Source of the DNA: Sciurus carolinensis
Taxonomy: Eukaryota > Chordata > Mammalia > Rodentia > Sciuridae
NCBI RefSeq assembly: GCF_902686445.1
Contig: NC_062220.1
Coordinates: 90,086,143-90,150,142, forward strand
Reading direction: 5' to 3'
DNA: 64,000 nucleotides
The notes under the pieces are model-generated. The model ran no database searches, had not been told where the DNA came from, and saw nothing but the letters and a program-made list of their open reading frames with translations. Positions 12,975 to 24,510 of this stretch are shown in pieces. The position numbers were made by a program, and so were the translations under genes. How positions within the stretch are numbered: position 1 is the first letter of the stretch; the number at the start of each line of letters is the position of its first letter.

Positions 12975-13610
12975 CCACCACTTTTAAAAAGTGTTTTTAA
13001 TTGATACATAATAATTGTATGTATTTATGGGTACTGTGTGACATTTTAATACATGTATACAATGTATAATGATCAGATCTGAGTAACTGACATATCTGTC
13101 ACCTCAAACATTTATCCTTTCTTTGTGTTGGTAATATTCAAAATCCTCTTTACTAGTTACTTTGAAATGTAACTATAGATAATTATAAATTATTTCTGCT
13201 ATTGAACTGTACCCCCATATCTATTAACCTTCTTCTTCTCTCTGTTTCTTCTTTGGTACACTCTCTCCAGGATCTGGTAACCACTATTCTATTCTCTACT
13301 TCTATGACACCAATTTCTTAGTTTTCACATGTGAGAACATGTGGTGTCTGTCTTTCTGGGTCTGACTTTTTTCACCTCTCACAGTGTCCCCAGGTCTGTC
13401 CAGGTTGCCACAAGTAACCTAATTTCATTTTCTTTTTACAGGTGAGTAGTATTCTATTGCGTATATACACCACATTTTCTTTAATCCATTTGTTGTTGGG
13501 TCCATACATTGATTCCATATCTTTGACTTCACCATTTTTGAGGAAGCCATTTACTTGCTTAATCAATTCCTCCATATACTTCAGCTCAATTCACAAGACA
13601 AAATTTTAAA
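12975..13610 (-). mobile_element. L1MA-like 3' UTR, antisense
   Basis: 'tttttaattgatacataata' near 12995, 'catgtatacaatgtataatg' near 13053, 'cacctcaaacatttatcctt' near 13101 and 'cacatgtgagaacatgtggt' near 13326 are the reversed landmarks of L1MA-type 3' UTRs. A closely similar fragment occurs at 21270-21447. Confidence 0.75.
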
Positions 13611-14579
13611 ATATAAGATGTACCTCCATAGTAGAGCATGAAGAGTGAGTTTCAAGTGGCGCTGGTAGTGGAGGGAGGTCTATCACCCACTTGCTTGGTG
13701 CTTCAGTGGCATATGACGTGGATGTAGTGAGTCAGCAGAAATAGTTTGTGCTGAAAGTTTTAAAATTTGCTTTATAGAGGGGAAAGGTATGAGGCTGATA
13801 TGAAACTATTGAGCATTTTCTCCCCTTGTCAAAAAAATTTTCTTTATCACATCCTCTTCACTTTAATTGATGCCTACTAATTTTCAAAGCGCATGCTTTC
13901 CAAGCAAGACTCTGCCAAACCCTCTCTTGAGCACATCACTCTCTCTGATATCTTACAAGTAACTCTGACAAAGGCCAGGAAACAAAAGGATGGATAAACA
14001 AATATTTGAAAAATCAGAGTTGTAAAACTGACTACACTACGATAAACAAACAGGAAAACCTGGCAGTGCTAAAATAATCAAACACTAGGGTCAACACAGC
14101 CTCATCAGAACTCTGTGGCCCTGTGGAAGAAACCTGAAGAAGGGCACCTCTTGTGGACTTAGTCATAAAACTAAAGTCAAAGAAAGTTTTAAGATCTGTT
14201 TGTTTCACAGAATGCTCAGTATCATCCTGCTTTTGCACAGGGTCTCTCTATATGTGGTAAAAGCTGAATTATGGTCACAGTCACTGAAGGTCATATTATT
14301 ACCCATGGCAGTCATTCCACATGAGCTTCCTGTGTCTCCCCCACATACACAAAGAACTCTCTCTTCTTATTTTGAATTTTGTCTCTCTGTTTAAAAGAAT
14401 CTTCCATAAATACTTAGAGTGGTACTTATTACCACTCTAATTTATTTCGGAATCTGCCCTGAACCCCTGTCTAAGCTGTTTCCCAAAGTTTTCTATTCCA
14501 TTACCCTGTCATAGTTTTCTTTATAGGTCTTGATTCTAGCAGTACATGAAATGTGCATTGATGTCTTTGTTTGTGGTCT
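13611..14579. other. no gene seen
   Basis: Unrecognised sequence of mixed composition. Overlapping frames at 14032-14238 (-) and 14200-14394 (+) have no domain or splice context. Confidence 0.45.
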
Positions 14580-14584
14580 GTTGA

Positions 14585-14700
14585 CCACAATAAGTTCTAC
14601 AAGGGTGAGACTGTTTGATTCATTTCTCTGTTGCCAACACTTAGAACAGTGTCTCCAATACATGTTAGATACTTATAAAATGTTTTCTGAATAAACAAAT
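14585..14700 (+). repeat. L2 LINE 3' end, sense
   Basis: 'gttgccaacacttagaacag' followed by 'tgtctccaatacatgttag' and 'ttctgaataaacaaattga' is the usual order of an L2 3' end, a non-LTR retrotransposon inactive for over 100 million years. Confidence 0.6.
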
Positions 14701-14727
14701 TGATGGGAAAGTAATTTAAGAAATACA

Positions 14728-14960
14728 GGGAGTCTGACACAGAGGCACACACCTGTAATCCCTGTGGTTTGGAAGGCTGAAGCAAGAGAATCACAAGTTC
14801 AAGACTAGCCTCAGTGACTTAGTGAGTCCCTAAGCAACTGAGCAAGACTGTCTCAAAATAAAAAAACAAAAAAAATACCAAAAGGCTGGGGATGTGACTC
14901 AGTGGTTGAGCACCCCTGCATTCAATTCCTGGTACCAAAACCCAAAAATAACAACAAAAG
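14728..14960 (+). repeat. B1-dID composite SINE, sense
   Basis: The B1-like half (cacacctgtaatccctgtgg, gcaagagaatcacaagttc) is followed by an A-rich linker near 14858-14878. The ID half then follows (ggctggggatgtgactcagt, gtggttgagcacccctgc) with an A-rich tail. The forward frame at 14902-15171 starts inside it. Confidence 0.9.
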
Positions 14961-15829
14961 AAGTAAAGGGAACTTATCTGCTTACTGGAATCAAAACAAC
15001 AACAACAAAATCTTTTCATACATAGCTAGACTGAGCACTCTTACAGCGCCATTGGGATGCCCCCTCTTCTACCCATCAGCCACTCTCATTTCTCCCCTGT
15101 TGGCTACATTTTCTAGCAGATGCCTCCTTCATATGGTCCCTGGCAATACCAGGCTTATCATACCAGGTTAAAAACTCCAGAGCCAGGGTCCCCCTTGTTC
15201 CCAATAGCACCCACAGAATCTCAGGGCTCTCCTGGTTCTACTGAGCAAGGCATCTGAACCCTACGCTCTGACCAAGGTCATGGTCAGGCTAGGTCGCTTG
15301 TCCCTATTCCTGATGCTCATGCAAGCCACTCAAGGATGGAAAAAGACTTCTTAAAAAGGCAGGGAGTAGGTACTAGAAGATGGGTTAAAAAAAGAAAAAG
15401 AAAAAGAAAAAAAAAGGTGCCAAGAAGGTAGAAGTAACATTGTACAACACACGCTGTTCCCCAGGATTTCATAGAGCAAAAGTAAAACAAACAGAAACAA
15501 ATTCTTTGCTACTCAGTAACAACTCATTCAGTTCAAGTCCTCACTTCCAGGAAACAGATACAAATCAATCAAAACTTGATTTTGAGTTAGGTAACTGGAC
15601 TTTATGTCTTGTGGGCTAACTAGATTCCTGAGGACATAAGAAGTTTCTAAAGTTTTAAATGTTAAACATACACTTCTACTCAAGGTGCTTAACCATTAAC
15701 CACTGCCTTTTCAAACACATGTGGAACCCCTCCATGTGCCAACAGTGTTCTTCTCTGCTTCAGTATAACACTTCTCTGTTTCTGATATATTCTATGATTT
15801 GTTGGTTTATTATTGATTTCCTTCCCAAC
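14961..15829. other. no gene seen; A-rich simple tract inside
   Basis: A GAAAAA-type simple tract lies at about 15388-15416. The 15040-15360 part has a transposon-like feel but I could not name a family. Confidence 0.4.
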
Positions 15830-15831
15830 CT

Positions 15832-15860
15832 CCTAGAATATAAATTCCACGAGGGCAGGG

Positions 15861-15904
<44 letters not shown>

Positions 15905-15990
15905 TTGTCTCTTTTGTCATTTCCATATCCCCAGAGCCCAGAAAAGTACCTGGTATAGAATAGCACTCAAGAAATATTTGTTGGATAAAT
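15832..15990 (+). repeat. L2 3' end split by a (TTTA)n microsatellite
   Basis: L2 landmarks 'ccacgagggcagggatt' and 'ccccagagcccagaaaagta', then 'aagaaatatttgttggataa', lie either side of a TTTA array at about 15864-15905 with roughly ten units. The array has probably expanded inside the old L2 copy. A stretch of the forward frame at 15659-15958 is just this array translated. Confidence 0.7.
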
Positions 15991-15995
15991 AAAAG

Positions 15996-17733
15996 ATAAA
16001 GAGCTGAACCTGGGTGCTTTTGATTTATTACTTCCCTGTATTCTATCAGTTGTTATTATTAGTATATGTGATGTGTTTTGATATTCCTTTATGAGATTTA
16101 AACTTTTTCTTTCATATCTCATTTCTTAGAGTTTCTATTATCTATGATGTTCAGAAGACTACAGCTCTAATTTAAAAATGTGTCTAAATTATTTTCTGAT
16201 ATTGTTTGTACTTGAATCAACTTCATTAAAACATAACACAACATGCCCAGTCACACATGCGTACATGAACACACACACACATGTGTGTGCGTGCACATGC
16301 GTGCATGTGCACAGATGCATACACACACTAGCAACAAGCTATGCACTGTGGTTTTATAGCAATTCTCATTGTAGTTTATGCCAGGGAAATAACAATCCCC
16401 TGTGATCAGAGCTTTATTTTTTTTTAATGCTCAGCTGTCATTAACATAAAGGTTTCCTAATTTGCTTTGTCAGTTTTGTATTAGAAAAAGCAAAAGAAGA
16501 ATAGGGACCAAGTTTGATTTATATAAAAATTAAACTTTTAAATCAAATTAATTTTTTTTTTCATACTGAGCAGTGGATAGTTGTGGCGTTCTCCAAGGAT
16601 CCCAGTGCCTGAGTCATGTGACCTAGTAGCATCTGCACACCCTACATGGATTTCACTCTACAGAGAATCAGAGGTGGTGCTCCCTTCCTCTCTAGCCTGC
16701 TTTCCTTTTCTAATGTGAAGTGCTTTTTAATTCCTTCACAATTGCCTGCCCCTTCTCCCAGAAACCTGGAATGCTGCCTACCTTTCCTTAAGAAAAGTTA
16801 ATGTAACATTGCCCTATTTCTCTTTTTGTACAGATACCAAATGAGAATCACCATGTTGGGTTTAGGGTTTGTGACTTTATATGTATCAATGCATTTCATC
16901 TCATTTTATTCTACAATCTTGATTTCATTTTTCTATTTGATTTATGTTTTGTCAATGATTTGGTTATACAACACTTCAAAATGTTTAGGGAAAGAAACCA
17001 GTTATAAATAAGCCATTTGAAGTTAGGGTATGTTTATGTGATGGTCCTTGGAATATTCACTTGAATACTCACTTGGGGAGGAATGGAAGGTCCAGGCAGA
17101 GGACAAGACCTTCCATGCTCCTGAAAGGTTTGCAGTGATATTTGCTGAATGGGACTGGGAATGAACTCACTTTGGGAAACTAGCCCGATGTTTATGCAAG
17201 AGGAATGGGAGAAATTTGACATGGGCCCTTCTTAATACACACAAATTTGGGATTTTAGGTGACAATAAGAGATGAAAGACAGGAAGAATGTGGAAAGGAA
17301 AGAGAAGAGGAGAAGGGGAGGATTGCCCCCTGAAATGACTCCCCTCCTTTGACCACTTAGCAATTTCCATAAACTCACAAATGCATAATATAAAGACAGA
17401 GGTACGTTTCATGCTGGGCTGAAGTGGCACATGTTTCAGACAATTTGTAAGGGTGCACGGGTCTTAGGCAGAAAGGCACTAAGAGGTTGTACACTGCTTA
17501 GAAATTTGCACAAGTCTCAGAGAGGACTTTAGGCAACCTGGCCATAAATCGCTGACTTTATGTAACTCTTGAAGCTTCTCAGTTGACATTTTTTTGTCAG
17601 TGAATACTATTAGTGTTAAGTCATATCATTTTAAAATGCACTTAAATCAATTTGTACATTGGTTTATTCATTCAATCTTATTTATTGGGTGCAAAGAAGA
17701 CAATCAAGGACATAATTAAGAAGGTTCCTGTCC
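15996..17733. other. no gene seen; alternating purine-pyrimidine tract at 16259-16331
   Basis: Mostly unrecognised sequence. The CA/TG/GC alternating tract is listed separately. Overlapping reverse frames at 17034-17430 have no domain. Confidence 0.45.
16259..16331. repeat. alternating purine-pyrimidine (CA/TG/CG) tract
   Basis: About 70 bases of nearly uninterrupted purine-pyrimidine alternation, including 'cacacacacatgtgtgtgcg' and 'gcacatgcgtgcatgtgcac', with several CG and GC steps. Such tracts can adopt Z-DNA or cruciform structure. There are a few imperfections. Confidence 0.85.
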
Positions 17734-17934
17734 TCACTGGTTACAGTGGTACATCTGTAATTCCAGCAATTCTGCAGGCTAAGGAAAGAGGATCACAAGT
17801 TGGAGGTTGCTTAGGAAATTTAGCGGAACCCTGACTTTAAAAAAAAAGTGCTGAAGATATAGCTCAGTGGGAGAGTGTCCCTGGGTTTGATTACCAATAC
17901 CAAACCAAAAAAAGAAAAAGGAAAAAAAAAAAAA
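17734..17934 (+). repeat. B1-dID composite SINE, sense, diverged
   Basis: The B1-like half (acatctgtaattccagcaat, gaggatcacaagttggaggt) has a deletion. After an A-run near 17838-17847 comes the ID half (atatagctcagtgggagag). The flanks 'aaggttcctgtcctcac' and 'aaagttctcatcacc' look like a decayed target-site duplication. Confidence 0.8.
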
Positions 17935-17949
17935 GTTCTCATCACCTCT

Positions 17950-18825
17950 CATCACTTAAGAAGCTTATCATCACTGACAAACCATGAACAGAACTTCCCA
18001 AGAATTATGGGATAACATAAAAAAAAAACCAACAAATTTAAGATTTATTAGGATAGATCAAGGTGTGGAGATACAAATGAAAGGAATGCATAGTATTTTC
18101 AATGAAATAATATCAGAAAATTTCCTAAAGCTAAAGAATGAAGTGTAAAATCAAATACAAGAAGCATACAGGACCCCAAATGTGCAAAAGTACTACAGAC
18201 CCACACAGAGGCAATGCCTAACATTTAGAATAAGGATAAAATTTTAAAGTCTGTGAGAGAAAAGCATCAGAATATACAGGGGGAATCCAATTTGGATCTG
18301 AGCTGATTTCTCAACCCAGACCCTCAAAGCTAGGAGGTCCTGGAATAACATATCTGAAAGAAAATGAATGCCAACCAAGAATCCTATATCCAGCAAAATT
18401 AAGCTTCAGATTTGAAGATGAAATAAAAACCTTCCATGATAAACAAAAATTAAAAGAATTCACAACCAGAAAGCCTGTATTTCAGAATATTCCCAACAAA
18501 ATATTATATGAAGATGAAATGAAAAAAAGACTAGTCAATCAGAGGAGAAACTCATTCAAATTAAAAACTAGAAATAAACCAAAATGACCTGGAATACAAA
18601 TCATATCTCAATAATAACCTTGAACATTAATGGCCTAAACTCATCAATCAAAAGACATAGACTGGAAGATTGCATTAAAAAACAAGACACAACAATATGC
18701 TGTCCCTAAGAGACTCACCTTATAGGCAAAGACATCCACAGACTGAAGGTGAAAGGATGGGAAAATATATATTACTCACATGGTTTGCATAAACAGGCAG
18801 GGGTTTCTATCCTCTAAAATACACC
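17950..18825 (+). mobile_element. L1 fragment: end of ORF1 and start of ORF2, sense
   Basis: The sequence around 18000-18560 encodes the C-terminal part of L1 ORF1p, the RNA-binding chaperone. The peptide CQPRILYPAKLSF is readable near 18380-18410, followed by 'KTFHDKQKLKEF'. After a short spacer near 18560-18600, the N-terminal endonuclease-domain start of ORF2 follows, with 'NINGLNSSIKRHRL' readable near 18625-18665. Both frames contain stops and indels. Homology ends at about 18825, so this is a broken internal fragment. It is less diverged than the antisense L1s nearby. Confidence 0.85.
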
Positions 18826-18879
18826 AAGTTATGTAAGCTATATAATTGTAATTATACAAGTAATATTACCTTAATTCAT

Positions 18880-19880
18880 TTTTAGCATTTGTAGGATTGT
18901 TTTGATAGCTCCCTTTCCACTGATATTTTTTCTTGATTAGACTTGTTAGATTTTTATCAATTTTAGCTGTATTATTTCTTTTCTATTCCACATATTTCTG
19001 CTCCTATTCTTATTTTTCCTTCTTACTACATAATTGAAAATAATTTGATTGTTAATCTAACTTCTTTCTGATACAAATACTTTAAGTTGTAAGTGTGCAT
19101 CTAAGTACGATTTGGTCCCAAGAGACTCTATATTTTAAGCTTTTATTATCACTTAGTTCACAGCACTTTTTATTTACTTTTCTTGTGTTTTCTTCTTTGA
19201 TCTGTGAGATATTTATAAGTATACCATTTAATTTTGAAGTACTTTAGACATGGGAGTGGGGTTCCGTATATCTTAAGGTGATTGATTTCCAATGTAATAA
19301 ATCAGGCAAGAAACAATCTGCAGGATTTCAAATTTTTAAAATTTCTCAAAGCTTATTTTATGACAATATAGTCTGTCCTAATTAATTTTCTACTTGTCAT
19401 TTTTATGTTATTTATATTCTCTATAAATAACAAATAGGTCAAGGTGGCTGATGATGTTGCTTCTATATCATTACTCCTTCCAGCAAAGTGAGGGGGCTTA
19501 AAATCTCCAAATATGATTGTGGATTGGTCTTTCTAGTTTTATTAATTTTCACTTCATGTATTTTAAAATTTTGTTATTAGGTACATACCCATTCAGGATC
19601 GTTGTACGTTTTTGAAGAAGTTACCCTATTATGGTTATGAAATGTCCCCCTTTTATCTCTGAAAATACTTTTTCTTGAAATTTACTTTATATTTACTAGC
19701 TCTACTTCAGATTGCTCATGCTTATTTTTCCCTTCTTTGGCTTTTGACCTATTGGTGTATTGATATTTAAAGTGTGACATATGTATAGAACATATACTTA
19801 ATCATTTGCTTTTTACACATGTTGAACATTTATACTTTTTAATTATAATATCTAGATCATTTGTATTTAAATTAATTATT
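18880..19880 (-). mobile_element. old L1 ORF2-region sequence, antisense
   Basis: Reversed L1M ORF2 text is visible: 'gaagtactttagacatggga' near 19237, 'caaatatgattgtggattgg' near 19508, 'ctttttctt' with the 'cccccttttatctctgaaaa' stretch near 19650, and 'ggcttttgacctattggtgt'. It lies immediately downstream of the sense fragment at 17950-18825 but belongs to a different, older insertion. Confidence 0.65.
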
Positions 19881-20164
19881 GATATGGTAAAAAAAAAAAA
19901 AAGAACACCTGACATGAAGTTCAGTGGAAAATCGAGTAAATGATAGGTTTGATGATCTAATTAGGAAAATGGTTAAATTAGTCCTGCTGTCAGGCTCAAA
20001 GAGAAGATTGTTGGAATGCTTTTGTTGTAATTGTTTATTCTCTCATTTGTCATATGATACACAGCAACAGATTAATTTTTTTGTTAACTTTTTATTTTGC
20101 AAATAAAATTATATATATGTAATCACCATAGACAATCTCTTAGGCATTCCATTATGGTTTTAAT

Positions 20165-20335
20165 GTGAAATTCTGTAACAGCAAATAATGCTGGGTATTT
20201 TTCATATGCTTATTTGCCATTTGATTATCCTCTTCAATGAAATACCTGTTTATGTGTTTTGTTAATTTTCAGTTGCATCATTTGCTGATTGTTGAGTTTT
20301 CCAGTCTTTGTATAGTTTGTAAACAAGTATGTGTG
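20165..20335 (-). mobile_element. L1 fragment, antisense
   Basis: 'tttttcatatgcttatttgc' followed by 'ttttgttaattttcagttgc' and 'gttttccagtctttgta' matches the reversed L1 3' UTR order. An A-run at about 20340-20355 follows. Confidence 0.5.
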
Positions 20336-20699
20336 TTGCAAAAAAAAAAAAAAAATGCACAGACTTTTTTCTTCATGATTAAAAACCATGAAATTAAATA
20401 ATAATAATAAAAAAACTAGAAACCAGAAAAAATACATGAAATAACTATAAGGATACAGTTTGAAAATAAGCATACTAGTTGTTTGAAAGATTGTGTATAA
20501 TAAAACAATAAATGAAACTAAAAAAAATTTTTAAAAGAAAGGCACAACTGAGACTGTATGTGACCTTTGAAGAACACATGCCTTATTTTTTGCAGGTCAA
20601 ATGAAAGGATGTAAAACTTTCTGAATCATTTTAAGAAACTAACATAACATTCATATACACCCCAATAAAATAGCTTTAAAATGGAAGCTAGTGAATGAT

Positions 20700-21130
20700 T
20701 ACACATATGAATGTCAAAACAAGGAATTAGAAGTAAGAGATTTCCAGATACAGAGGTCCATCAAAATCATCATGCATGATGGTAGGTAGGCTTTATTCCA
20801 GAAGGGTTAGCTGGCTGTTAAGATATCTATTAATTCATTAAATCAACAGACCAGAAAGGAAACAACACAAAATTTTCACAACAGATGCTCTATCTGTTCA
20901 ATCCCCAACTGAAAATATTCAGCATCTACCACGATTAAAAAGAAGATTCTCAGAAAACTGGAAATAGTGGAAAACTTTCTTCAGCTGATGAAGAATACAG
21001 ATCCAGAAGCAGTAGTTCAAAGCCCATGGAGGCATTTTTACTAAAATCAAGAATAAGACCCAAATTCCTACTATCTCTAGTATTATTGAACATCTTTGTG
21101 AAGTCTAGTCAATACAATAGATATGAAACA
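20700..21130 (+). mobile_element. L1 ORF2 reverse-transcriptase-region fragment, sense
   Basis: 'ggctttattccagaagggtt', then 'ttaatcaacagacca'-type text and 'gatgctctatctgttcaat', correspond in order to the part of L1 ORF2 that follows the catalytic reverse-transcriptase motif. The frames are broken. Confidence 0.65.
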
Positions 21131-21269
21131 AATATAAAAAATTGATCATAAGGGAAGACTCAGAATAGCCATAATTTATAGGTTATATGGACTTGTATAA
21201 AGAATTAATGAGATCACCCTGAACTCAGATGTTTATTTATTTTGTAATAGACCCAGTTTAGTCTGTATT

Positions 21270-21447
21270 TTTAAACTGATACATAAAAATATAAAAATTA
21301 CACATATTATTGGGTTACTGTGTGCTGCTCCATACATGAATCCATTATATGATGTTTAAATCAGGTTAAACATATTTACCTTCTCAAAATGTTTATCATT
21401 GCTTTACAGTGATAACTTTCAAAATTCTTTCTTCTGGCTTATTAAAT
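21270..21447 (-). mobile_element. L1MA-like 3' UTR fragment, antisense
   Basis: 'tttaaactgatacataaaaa', 'ttgggttactgtgtgctg' and 'gtttatcattgctttacag' share their order with the 12995-13160 fragment, pointing to the same L1 subfamily tail. Confidence 0.65.
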
Positions 21448-21458
21448 GCACAGGACAG

Positions 21459-21574
21459 GGGGGTGGGGATGTGGCTCAGTGGTTGAGTGCCTAGCAAGCA
21501 TTAGGCCCTGGGTTCCATCCTCAGCACCTCAAAAGAAAAAAAAAAAAAAAAAAGAAAAAAATATATATATACAG
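21459..21574 (+). repeat. ID SINE, sense
   Basis: 'gtggggatgtggctcagtgg' contains the A box-like region and 'gggttccatcctcagcacct' the B box-like region of the tRNA-Ala-derived ID element. An A-rich tail follows to about 21564. The sequence acaggacag flanks both ends, consistent with a target-site duplication. Confidence 0.9.
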
Positions 21575-21575
21575 G

Positions 21576-21665
21576 ACAGAGCTGAGAATGTAACTCTGTG
21601 GTAGAAACTTGCTTAGCACACACAGACCCTGAGTTCAATCCCCAGGACTGAAACAAAAAGTAGAT
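21576..21665 (+). repeat. second, diverged ID SINE, sense
   Basis: 'gctgagaatgtaactctgtg' and 'gagttcaatccccaggactg' repeat the ID A-box and B-box order directly after the previous ID copy. The head-to-tail pair suggests insertion of one copy next to the other. Confidence 0.75.
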
Positions 21666-21938
21666 AAAGTACATTTTAAACTAATATGTGTACATAATGT
21701 AACAAGCCAGAAAGATATATTAACTTTTATTCTATGCCATAAATGATCAGCAGAAAATAAATTTAAATAGTAGAAATAAAAATTGCCTCAGGAAAATACT
21801 GACAAGGAATATTTGGTACAGATATGGGAGCAGGTTCTGAATTGAGTACTTCTCCAAAGATATATGAAGAACTTCTTAGAGCAATAAGGGAAGACTGATA
21901 CTGTAAAAGACAATCTCTATAAAGTTAAAGTGCAAAAT

Positions 21939-22130
21939 TTTTTTTTATCTTTTATTTGTTTTTTCCAGATATTCACGACAGTAGAGTGTATTTTGACATA
22001 TACTTACATAGAATAAGTATAACTTCTTCCAGTTAGGGTCCCATTCTTGTGGTCGTACATGATGTGGAGTTACACTGATTGTGTATCCACATATGCAAAT
22101 AGGAAAGTTACATCCAATTCCTTCTGTCAT
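21939..22130 (-). mobile_element. 5'-truncated squirrel-type L1 tail, antisense
   Basis: The T-rich start is followed by 'cgacagtagagtgtattttg', 'tcttgtggtcgtacatgatg' and 'gtggagttacactgattgtg', the reverse of the tail at 45801. Near matches 'aaagtgcaaaattt' before it and 'aaagcaaaaattt' after it form a probable target-site duplication. Confidence 0.7.
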
Positions 22131-22293
22131 TAAAGCAAAAATTTACCACAACTCCAAATGAAAATCCCTATGAGATTTTTGGGAATGAGAGGTGGGTGGA
22201 ATCAACAAATTGTTTTTTAAAAATAGTATAGGATTAATCGGTTCTGTTAATAGCACTTCTGGTGTATACTAGATTATCTAATTTAATCCTTAC

Positions 22294-22482
22294 AAAATAT
22301 TAAGTCTAGGAGCTGGAGTTGTAGCTTAGTGATAGAGGGCTTGCCTAGCAAGTGTGAGGCACTGGTCTCAATCCTCAGCACCATATAAAAATAAATAAAT
22401 AAAATAAAGGTATTGTGTCCATCTACAACTAAATGTATATATATGTATATGTATAGACATACTAAATATATATATGCATATG

Positions 22483-22531
<49 letters not shown>

Positions 22532-22567
22532 TGGGGAGAGAGAGCGAGATTAAAAATATTAAGTCTA
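22294..22567 (+). repeat. ID SINE with compound (TA/TG)n microsatellite tail
   Basis: An ID element (ggagttgtagcttagtgata, 'tctcaatcctcagcaccat') has an AAATA-rich tail leading into 'ggtattgtgtccatctacaa', the extended tail typical of squirrel ID copies. A TATA/TATG tract and (TG)n to about 22527 follow. A perfect 15-base duplication, aaaatattaagtcta, occurs at 22294-22308 and 22553-22567. The whole microsatellite therefore lies inside the insertion. Confidence 0.92.
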
Positions 22568-24279
22568 AATTCAACCTCAGAAAGGTTCCTCAACTGGGTG
22601 GAATTGGGACGCCAACAAAGTTCTGAAAATCTTAGCCCATAGACTGAGCTTTTTAATAACCATGCTATATATTGCAAGAGCAACAGCCATTTAAATGTCT
22701 TGCATTAAGAATCATGTCTAGAGCCTACAGGAAGAAGCAGTTTCCACTACATGGTGTTACTCACAATTCCATTTCAGGTCTATTCAAAAAGGGATACTCA
22801 AAATCTTTCTTTACCCACACTTAAAATAGTAGTCTATAGCAAGCTGTTCAAGATACATGGTTAAGGGGAAAAAAAGTACATTTCCAAAGCAGAACGATCT
22901 ACTTTTACATAAAAATATCCTTTTATGTTTATACATATCCTTCTATATGTTATATTCTATAAGTTACATGTATTACATATATAACATGAATATTTTTATC
23001 CTTTTTATAAATCATTTACACATGAAAAATATATAAATAGGATAACTTCAATATCCTAAAACATTAATTGTGGCTAATGCAGAATAATTACTCTGTGTTT
23101 TCTATAGTCATTTCTTTTCAAAGTTGTAACATTTCAAACAGAACAGCTCTTTTTAAGCTTCAAAATACAGTAAGCTAAATTTGTTTCCCCAACTTACATA
23201 CATAATGAAAAATCAAGGCAGTTTTCCCCCCTGCAGCTTGAAAAATACTGGTAGTATTAATAAAGTTATTTAGGCAATTTTATTTGTGAAAACTGTCAAA
23301 TCCAATTACCTTGATCTTTAAACAGTCACACAAGTGCAAGGTGAAAATAAACAACGATTTTAGAATGGTAATTAGGTGAAATTATACCGTGCGTTTATTT
23401 TAGAAATGGGTCTTGTCACCCTCCCAGGCTGCTATAACAAATCCTGGTGTTCGTGCAAACCTCAAAATGTGGTCCTGTTTGGCTGGGGTTTCCTAGTCCC
23501 TCCATTTCTCCTTTTGCCTACCGGCTGCCTGGTGCACTAAGGGACCCTGGCGAGCTGCACTAAAATGCAGCATTCCATCCCCAGTCAGGTTCTGCTTGGT
23601 TGTTTGAAAATGCCCAGTGATTCTTGTTCCCACCATGCAACTCTCCATGTTAACACGCATCTTAGCAAGACCTTAAATACTGACTTCCACACAGCCGCAC
23701 TTCAGCGACACGCTCCTATTTCCTTTTTGTTTGTTAGCTATAAAACTGAACAAATGGGACCAAGGGACTTTGGCATGGCTCCAAATCAGAGTGAAACGCA
23801 TCCCGAATTGGCCCTTTGCCCAAAGGTATAATTTTCAGCTGTGAGTTGCCCTTAATTTTGAAAATCATCTTTGTAGCTTTAGATTTTTTCAGAAGCATAG
23901 AAGCATTGTGTCTGTTCTCCAGGCAACCAGCACTCAAAAATAAAAACACAATATCTTGCTTTATCTTTGCCACAGCTTAGACTACTTTAGCTGGAGTATT
24001 CAACAAATTAAGAAAATTAACGTGTAAATGATATAAATACATTGTGCTTGCTGACCACCGAGCTCTCAATCGTGTACATATTTATTTATATCTCGTTTGA
24101 ACTTGAAACACATCATTCTTTCCAGCTTAGTACCTGAGATATTTTAAACTAAATTTCTCTGCCTTTATGAGTAGTTAAATACTTAATGTCAGTTTCAATT
24201 ACGTTGGTGTAAATAAGAAATTATTCTGTGATTAAGGATAACAATTGACAATATGCATATTTGGTAAACATGAGTGCCA

Positions 24280-24280
<1 letters not shown>
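22568..24280. other. no gene seen; mostly unique, partly very AT-rich
   Basis: 22900-23060 is AT-rich. 23390-24260 has balanced composition and no recognised repeat, including an 88-codon forward frame at 23565-23831 with no identifiable domain. This part could hold conserved non-coding sequence. Confidence 0.45.

Positions 24281-24330
<50 letters not shown>
24281..24330. repeat. (TG)n(TA)n microsatellite
   Basis: A short TG run passes into an uninterrupted TA run of about 22 units to 24330. Long perfect TA runs are prone to cruciform extrusion and length change. Confidence 0.95.
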
Positions 24331-24336
<6 letters not shown>

Positions 24337-24510
24337 CAACAATATGATAATGATGGTATTTTAGCATAGGCACTTTCCAGCCCATAAGTTGATTTTTTTT
24401 TTTTTTAATTATTCTGTGAATATGTCTTCCATGTCTTAGACTCCTTCAGACAAATGATTTTGGTCCTAATCAACTAACAAATACTAGCTGTAAGGCCTTG
24501 AGGAATTTTT

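Noticed and set aside
18003..18820. Possible intact L1 ORF1 or ORF2
   Set aside because: Both frames contain stops and indels, and the homology ends after the start of the endonuclease region.
21459..21565. tRNA gene
   Set aside because: The A-box and B-box-like parts belong to an ID SINE with an A-rich tail and flanking duplication. No cloverleaf acceptor pairing is maintained.
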